DNA from: Phenylobacterium conjunctum
GTDB taxonomy: Bacteria; Pseudomonadota; Alphaproteobacteria; Caulobacterales; Caulobacteraceae
Direction of reading: 5' to 3'
Length of the DNA: 64,000 nucleotides
Assembly: GCF_042679085.1 (NCBI RefSeq)
Contig: NZ_JBHTLQ010000009.1
Location: 37,315 to 101,314 of the forward strand
Positions 60,466 through 64,000 of the stretch are shown here, one piece after another (position 1 is the first letter of the stretch; each line of letters opens with the position of its first letter). Under the pieces are notes generated by a model, which had not been told where the DNA came from, did no database searches, and worked only from the letters and a program-made list of their open reading frames with translations. Position numbers and translations under genes: made by a program.

Positions 60466-60843
60466 TTATCGAGGGGGCTGACGGAGCCATCTGGCGAACA
60501 GGTCCTCCAGGCCCTCGCGGCGCGCCTCGACGTCCTCGACGCCATGGAAGACGATCACGCCCCGGTCGGGGGCCAGCCAGGTGGCGAGGCCTGCCGGGTC
60601 GCTGAACTCAAAGCCGGCCACGTCCTTGGGCTTGGCCCCGCGGTGGAGCACGACGCGGACGCCGCCCCGGCGTTCCAGGCCCAGGGTGATCAGATCGGTG
60701 TCTCCCAGCGCGAAGCTGGGCGCGTTCCACTTGATGCGTTCGGACAGGTCCCTGTGCGCGGCCCTGATGATCTGCCGCAGACGGTCGACGATCTGGAGCG
60801 TGGTCGCATCCAGGCCCGCTCTGAACTGGTCAATCGACGACAC
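60466..60843 (-). CDS. DUF1801 (YdhG-like) protein
   Basis: The 125-residue protein starting at GTG 60843 (GGAGAG upstream; SSIDQFRAGLDATTLQIVDR) matches DUF1801, a YdhG/frataxin-like fold seen in iron-handling and other small proteins: SERIKWNAPSFALGDTDLIT is the family core, and DRGVIVFHGVEDVE lies near the C-terminus. Longer frames upstream run through repeats and are not supported. The function is unknown. Related repeat words lie on both sides of the gene. Confidence 0.85.
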   Translation of the reverse strand: MSSIDQFRAGLDATTLQIVDRLRQIIRAAHRDLSERIKWNAPSFALGDTDLITLGLERRGGVRVVLHRGAKPKDVAGFEFSDPAGLATWLAPDRGVIVFHGVEDVEARREGLEDLFARWLRQPPR

Positions 60844-60921
60844 GGCGCTCTCCAGGTGACGTGCTGAGGACGTCCGGGCCGGGCGCGGGCCGACAGGGCT
60901 GGTTGTCTGCAGGAAGACAGG

Positions 60922-60942
60922 ACCACGAAAGACACGAACGGG
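60922..60942. repeat. Diverged copy of the CCACGAAnnACACGAA repeat
   Basis: CCACGAAAGACACGAACG upstream of the DUF1801 gene resembles the element at 60431 and 20680, in the same orientation as the copy downstream of the gene, so the gene is bracketed by related words. Confidence 0.55.
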
Positions 60943-60969
60943 TCGGAGGTGAAGAGCCCTTCCACCCCA

Positions 60970-61103
60970 CCGCTCATTCCCGCGAAGGCGGGAATCCATG
61001 CTGACTTGCCTCCCCCATAGATCAGAGGGCTCCCGAGTGGCGGCGCCGAAGGCCGCTAGCCAACTCACTCCGCTTGGATTCCCGCCTTCGCGGGAATGAG
61101 CGG
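60970..61103. repeat. Intergenic element bounded by exact 29-bp inverted repeats (variant with paired changes)
   Basis: Arms 60970-60998 and 61075-61103 are exact inverted copies starting CCGCTCATTCCCGC and ending GGGAATCCA. Compared with the arms at 12231-12331, one C is replaced by T and the opposite G by A, so the base pairing inside each arm is kept. It lies between the DUF1801 gene start and the molybdoenzyme gene end. Confidence 0.9.
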
Positions 61104-61110
61104 GAGGGGC

Positions 61111-61908
61111 TCAAATCCCCGCGTACCACTCATACCCCCGGTCCTCCCAGAAGCCGCCCTTGCCGCCGGAGATGTGGCTGAAGTCGGCGACGGCCTCGAT
61201 GCGGGCGAGGTACTTGGCGTGTTTGTAGCCGAGCTGGCGTTCGACCCGCAGGCGGACCGGGGCGCCGTGGGCGACCGGCAGGGGGCGGCCGTTCATGGCG
61301 TAGGCGAGGATGGTCTGGGGGTGGTGGGCGTCGATCAGGTCGATGCTCTCGTAGTAGCGGCCGAGCTCGCCGGCGCTCTCGTCCAGGCTGTCGAAGCAGT
61401 GGAAGACCAGGTAGCGGGCCTCCGGCTTCACCCCGGCGCGGTCGAGCAGGGGCGAGAGCCGGGCGCCGGTCCACTGGCCGATGCTGGACCAGCCCTCGAC
61501 GCAGTCATGGCGGGTGATCTGGGTGCGGGCGGGCGCGGCGCGGAGGTCGGCGAGGCTTAAGGCCTGGGGCCGCTCCACCAGGCCGTCGATGACCAAGCGG
61601 TAGTCGGCGAAGCCCGCCTTAAGATGGGCCTGGTAGGCCGGATCGCGCGGGCGGATCGAGCCGTTGGCGCGGAAGTCCTTTGAGATGTCGGCCGGGGTGA
61701 ATTCCTGGGCCAGCGCCATGCGGCCCTGCAGGCTGCGCTGGGACCGGTAGGTCAGGCCCTCGGCCTTGGCGATCACGCCGGTGACCTTGCGGTTGGCGTT
61801 CAGCTTGTCGACCACCCGGTCGCAGGCTGAGGTGGCGAGCGCCAGGCCCGAGGCGGCCAGGCCCTGCAGCCAGGTGCGGCGAGGTAGGCCAGTGAGGGGC
61901 AGGCTCAT
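61111..61908 (-). CDS. Tat-exported sulfite-oxidase-family molybdoenzyme (YedY/MsrP-like fold)
   Basis: The 265-residue protein has a twin-arginine signal (LPRRTWLQGLAASG) and the oxidoreductase molybdopterin fold with the Mo-binding Cys in RHDCVEGWSSIGQW, followed by FHCFDSLDESAG and the cofactor-pocket HGAPVRLRVERQLGYKHAKY. It likely reduces an oxidised substrate in the periplasm, possibly methionine sulfoxide or another S- or N-oxide; it is shorter than MsrP. The cytochrome b gene upstream overlaps its ATG by four bases and is its probable electron donor. Confidence 0.88.
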   Translation of the reverse strand: MSLPLTGLPRRTWLQGLAASGLALATSACDRVVDKLNANRKVTGVIAKAEGLTYRSQRSLQGRMALAQEFTPADISKDFRANGSIRPRDPAYQAHLKAGFADYRLVIDGLVERPQALSLADLRAAPARTQITRHDCVEGWSSIGQWTGARLSPLLDRAGVKPEARYLVFHCFDSLDESAGELGRYYESIDLIDAHHPQTILAYAMNGRPLPVAHGAPVRLRVERQLGYKHAKYLARIEAVADFSHISGGKGGFWEDRGYEWYAGI

Positions 61909-62657
61909 GCGGGCTCTCCCGTGCGGCCACGGACAGCGACGGCCAGCACCATGGCCAGGTGAACGAGGACAAAGACGACCACCAGGGTCGCGCAGATGAA
62001 GTGGAGCGAGCGGGCCGACTGACGCCCGCCGAACAGCTCCACCAGCCAGGGCCAGGCGGCGTTCATGCCGGGCGACATGGTCAGGCCGGTGAGCACCATC
62101 AGCGGCAGGACGATGGCGACGACGCCCAGATAGGAGAGTTTCTGCAGGGTGTTGAGGCCAGGGGCGAAGCGCAGGCGGGCGTGCTCGGCGATCTCGCGCG
62201 CCAGGTGGCGGGGGGCGAGCTCTGAGCGGGCGGGGACGAACCGGCGCCAGCGGCCGCCGGCCGCATTGGCGGTGAGATAAACGGCGCCGTTCAGCACCAG
62301 CACCCAGGCGAAGAAGAAGTGCCAACGTCGGCCGCTGGCCAGGTCACGATAGCTGGGCAGGGTCGCCCAGGCGGGAAAGCCGCGCGGCTCCTTGCGGCCC
62401 TCCGCGCCCGAATAGCCGAGCAGGCCGGTGGTGTCGAAGCGCGCCTGGCCGATTTGGGTCACGCCATAGACCCGGTCCTGGCCCTCGATCATGCCCATCT
62501 GCAGCCAGGGGGCGTCGAAGGTCGACTTGTGACCCCAGTAGAGGGCGGGGTGGGCGTTGAAGACCTGCAGGCCGCTCATCACCAGGACCAGGATGGCGAG
62601 CGCGTTCACCGCATGGGTGAGACGGACCAGAAGCGGCTTTTCGCCGGGCTTTCGCAT
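61905..62657 (-). CDS. Cytochrome b/b6-type membrane subunit (COG4117-like)
   Basis: The 250-residue inner-membrane protein has about four to five helices and His residues in them (VRLTHAVNALAILVLV, RRWHFFFAWVLVLNGAVY, RSLHFICATLVVVFVLVHLA), as in cytochrome b561/thiosulfate-reductase b subunits that bind two haems. It would pass electrons from quinol to the molybdoenzyme encoded directly downstream. The ATG at 62657 (MRKPGEKPLLVRLTH) with GGGAGGA upstream is preferred to a TTG seven codons earlier. Confidence 0.88.
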   Translation of the reverse strand: MRKPGEKPLLVRLTHAVNALAILVLVMSGLQVFNAHPALYWGHKSTFDAPWLQMGMIEGQDRVYGVTQIGQARFDTTGLLGYSGAEGRKEPRGFPAWATLPSYRDLASGRRWHFFFAWVLVLNGAVYLTANAAGGRWRRFVPARSELAPRHLAREIAEHARLRFAPGLNTLQKLSYLGVVAIVLPLMVLTGLTMSPGMNAAWPWLVELFGGRQSARSLHFICATLVVVFVLVHLAMVLAVAVRGRTGEPA

Positions 62658-62734
62658 GCGTCCTCCCTCGGTCTCCAAACGACAGTTCGCGCGAACGGTG
62701 CGGTCGGTTACACAGCCTAGATGATTTTGAGGGG

Positions 62735-63673
62735 ATGGGCGTGAGCGAAGGCGCGGAAGTCTGGAGCGGCGGGGTCAACACCTGGGAATGCGACGAGATG
62801 GGGCATCTCAATGTCCGCTTCTGGGTGGCCAAGGCGTTTGAGGGGCTGGGCGGCCTGGCGCGGCTGTTGGGCATGCCGCGGGCGTTCGCCGCCGACGGCG
62901 AGGCGACCTTGGTGGTCCGCGAGAGCCACATGCGATTCCTGAAAGAGGCCCACGCCGGCGCCGCCCTGACCATGACCGGAGGGGTCGTGGAGATGGGGGA
63001 GACCGAGGCCCGCATCCTGCTGGTGATCCGGCATCCCACAGGCGCCCCGGCGGCGACCTTCCAGATGGTGGTGGCGCACGCGACCAGCCGCGACCTGCGC
63101 CCCTTCCCCTGGCCGGCGCGGGTGCGGGCGGCGGCGGGCGCCTTGAAGATCGAGGTTCCCGGCTTTGCGGCGGCGCGCAGCATCGACCTGTCGCCGGTGG
63201 CCGAGCCCACGGCGAGCTTCCCGCGTGCGGAAGAGCTGGGCCTGCAGCGAATCGGCATGGGCACGGTCCAGGTCCAGGAATGCGATGTGTTCGGCCGCCT
63301 GCGCGGCGAGATGTTCATCGGCCGGGTCTCCGACGGGGTCGCGCGGCTGTTCGGCGACAAGCGGCCGGGCCCGGCCCTGGCCGAGGGGGAAAAGGCCCCC
63401 AGGGTCGGCGGGGCGGTGCTGGAATACCGCGTGCTGCACCTGGGCTGGCCGCGGCCCGGCGACCATGTGGAGCTGCGCTCCGGCTTCGGCGGCGCCGAGA
63501 CCCGGACCCGGCGGGTGTTCCACTGGATGGTGGACCCGGTGAGCGGCCGGCCCTGGGCCAGCGCCGAGGCGGTGGTGATCAGCTTCGACCTCGACGCCCG
63601 CAAGGTCATCGACATCAGCCCTGAGGCCCTGGCGGAGTACCAGGCCCAGGCGATTCCCGGCATTGGGCTGTAG
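62735..63673 (+). CDS. Double-hotdog acyl-CoA thioesterase-like protein
   Basis: The 312-residue protein has two hotdog domains: the first opens with WECDEMGHLNVRFWVAKAF (Asp/His motif of 4-hydroxybenzoyl-CoA thioesterase-type enzymes), the second with VQECDVFGRLRGEMFIGRVS, in which the motif is degenerate (DVFGRL). Acyl-CoA or acyl-carrier-protein thioesterase activity is likely. The ATG at 62735 has the GAGGGG site directly adjacent; the GTG two codons later (62741) has it six bases upstream and may be the true start. Confidence 0.82.
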   Translation: MGVSEGAEVWSGGVNTWECDEMGHLNVRFWVAKAFEGLGGLARLLGMPRAFAADGEATLVVRESHMRFLKEAHAGAALTMTGGVVEMGETEARILLVIRHPTGAPAATFQMVVAHATSRDLRPFPWPARVRAAAGALKIEVPGFAAARSIDLSPVAEPTASFPRAEELGLQRIGMGTVQVQECDVFGRLRGEMFIGRVSDGVARLFGDKRPGPALAEGEKAPRVGGAVLEYRVLHLGWPRPGDHVELRSGFGGAETRTRRVFHWMVDPVSGRPWASAEAVVISFDLDARKVIDISPEALAEYQAQAIPGIGL

Positions 63674-63679
63674 AGCTTC

Positions 63680-63704
63680 TCCTCCCCCGCAACGCGGGGG
63701 AGGA
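63680..63704 (+). terminator. Hairpin after the thioesterase gene
   Basis: TCCTCCCCCGC, loop AAC, GCGGGGGAGGA: an 11-bp perfect stem seven bases after the stop, with TAGGTTGTTTG following. It may be a terminator or a repeat element. Confidence 0.7.
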
Positions 63705-63833
63705 TAGGTTGTTTGATCACGGGTCCGTGAGTTCGGGGGTTGCCGCTGTCACAAACATGGCCATAGTCCGCGCAGCGCCGGGCTCGCGGGTCGAGGCTGG
63801 CGTTCCAACGTCACTTGGCAGGAAACCCTGGAC

Positions 63834-64000
63834 ATGACCTACCTCCGCACGTTCCTGGTGGCGGGCGCCGCCATCGCCGCCCTCTCCACCGCCGCCTGCA
63901 GCAAGCCGGCCGAGAAGGCCGACGCCGCCGCGGCTGAAGCCACCACCGAGGCGACCACCGCCGCGGCCGCCGCCGACACCGCCACCGACGCTGCGGCCAC
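63834..64000 (+). CDS. Ala-rich lipoprotein, 5' part only
   Basis: From ATG 63834 the frame reads to the window end: a signal with lipobox (LSTAAC, Cys near residue 21) and then an Ala/Thr/Glu-rich segment (KADAAAAEATTEATTAAAAA). The gene is cut by the window, so the main domain is not seen. It is a probable outer-membrane-anchored or inner-membrane-anchored lipoprotein of unknown role. Confidence 0.7.
   Translation, partial: MTYLRTFLVAGAAIAALSTAACSKPAEKADAAAAEATTEATTAAAAADTATDAAA

Noticed and set aside
1..64000. CRISPR arrays, tRNA or rRNA genes, prophage or insertion sequences
   Set aside because: No regularly spaced repeats with spacers, no cloverleaf with a GGTTCGA-type T-loop in an intergenic gap, and no transposase, integrase or phage structural genes were seen.

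Overview
The window is a gene-dense, high-GC chromosomal segment from an alphaproteobacterium, almost certainly a member of the Caulobacteraceae (Caulobacter/Phenylobacterium type). The evidence is a GapR nucleoid protein (DUF2312), a TacA-like sigma-54 response regulator four genes away from it, a TrcR (DUF1013) protein, a DUF1153 (SciP-family) protein, UbiX, RibBX and the 532-residue type of isocitrate lyase, together with frequent TTG/GTG starts. I see no rRNA, tRNA, CRISPR, prophage or insertion sequence. The accessory flavour comes from several small intergenic inverted-repeat elements.

Layout. 1-8.9 kb (all minus strand): the 3'-truncated end of a LuxR/AHL-type regulator gene, two secreted hydrolases, a bifunctional class A penicillin-binding protein, a small membrane protein, then malate synthase G. 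9-12.2 kb: a short-chain-acyl-type XRE regulator divergent from isocitrate lyase, so both glyoxylate-shunt enzymes and their probable regulator sit together, with a dyad operator candidate in the divergent gap. 12.3-15.9 kb: a GNAT acetyltransferase, a quinohaemoprotein alcohol dehydrogenase and a membrane protein. 16-20.9 kb: TacA-like regulator, GST, GapR with a translationally coupled partner, HAD phosphatase and ribosomal protein L36. 20.9-28.1 kb: lytic transglycosylase, MFS transporter, MotA, PurK-PurE, diguanylate cyclase, a thioesterase-like hydrolase and a DUF465 protein. 28.1-32 kb: TIGR02444 protein and UbiX, a second DUF465 protein, TrcR, and an uncharacterised three-gene cassette ending in a DUF1153 protein. 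32-38.6 kb: RibBX, a flavin reductase, acyl-CoA synthetase, acyl-CoA dehydrogenase and a divergent beta-lactamase-fold hydrolase. 38.5-43.2 kb: MATE exporter and dTDP-rhamnose genes rfbB-rfbD-rfbA (no rfbC here). 43.2-48.5 kb: amino-acid permease, TetR, LpxH-like phosphoesterase, an in-frame TetR-HTH/glycosyltransferase chimera and an FMN reductase. 48.5-53.8 kb: a phosphate-starvation block, with phnC-phnD-phnE followed by a polyphosphate/phosphate porin and a PstS-type binding protein behind an extended Pho-box array. 54-56.4 kb: a polyamine pair (ornithine-type decarboxylase and a bacterial deoxyhypusine-synthase homologue). 56.5-64 kb: a class A acid phosphatase lacking a motif Asp, GFA protein, MgtE, cupin, DUF1801 protein, a Tat-exported molybdoenzyme with its cytochrome b, a double-hotdog thioesterase and the start of a lipoprotein gene.

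How the parts work together: most of the window is ordinary metabolism and cell-cycle housekeeping. The parts most worth a second look are the TetR-GT4 chimera, the HTH/hypothetical/DUF1153 cassette with two helically phased CTCGCGAG sites in front of it, the AHL-pocket LuxR protein, the phased Pho boxes, the deoxyhypusine-synthase homologue beside a decarboxylase, and the covarying 29-bp inverted repeats.
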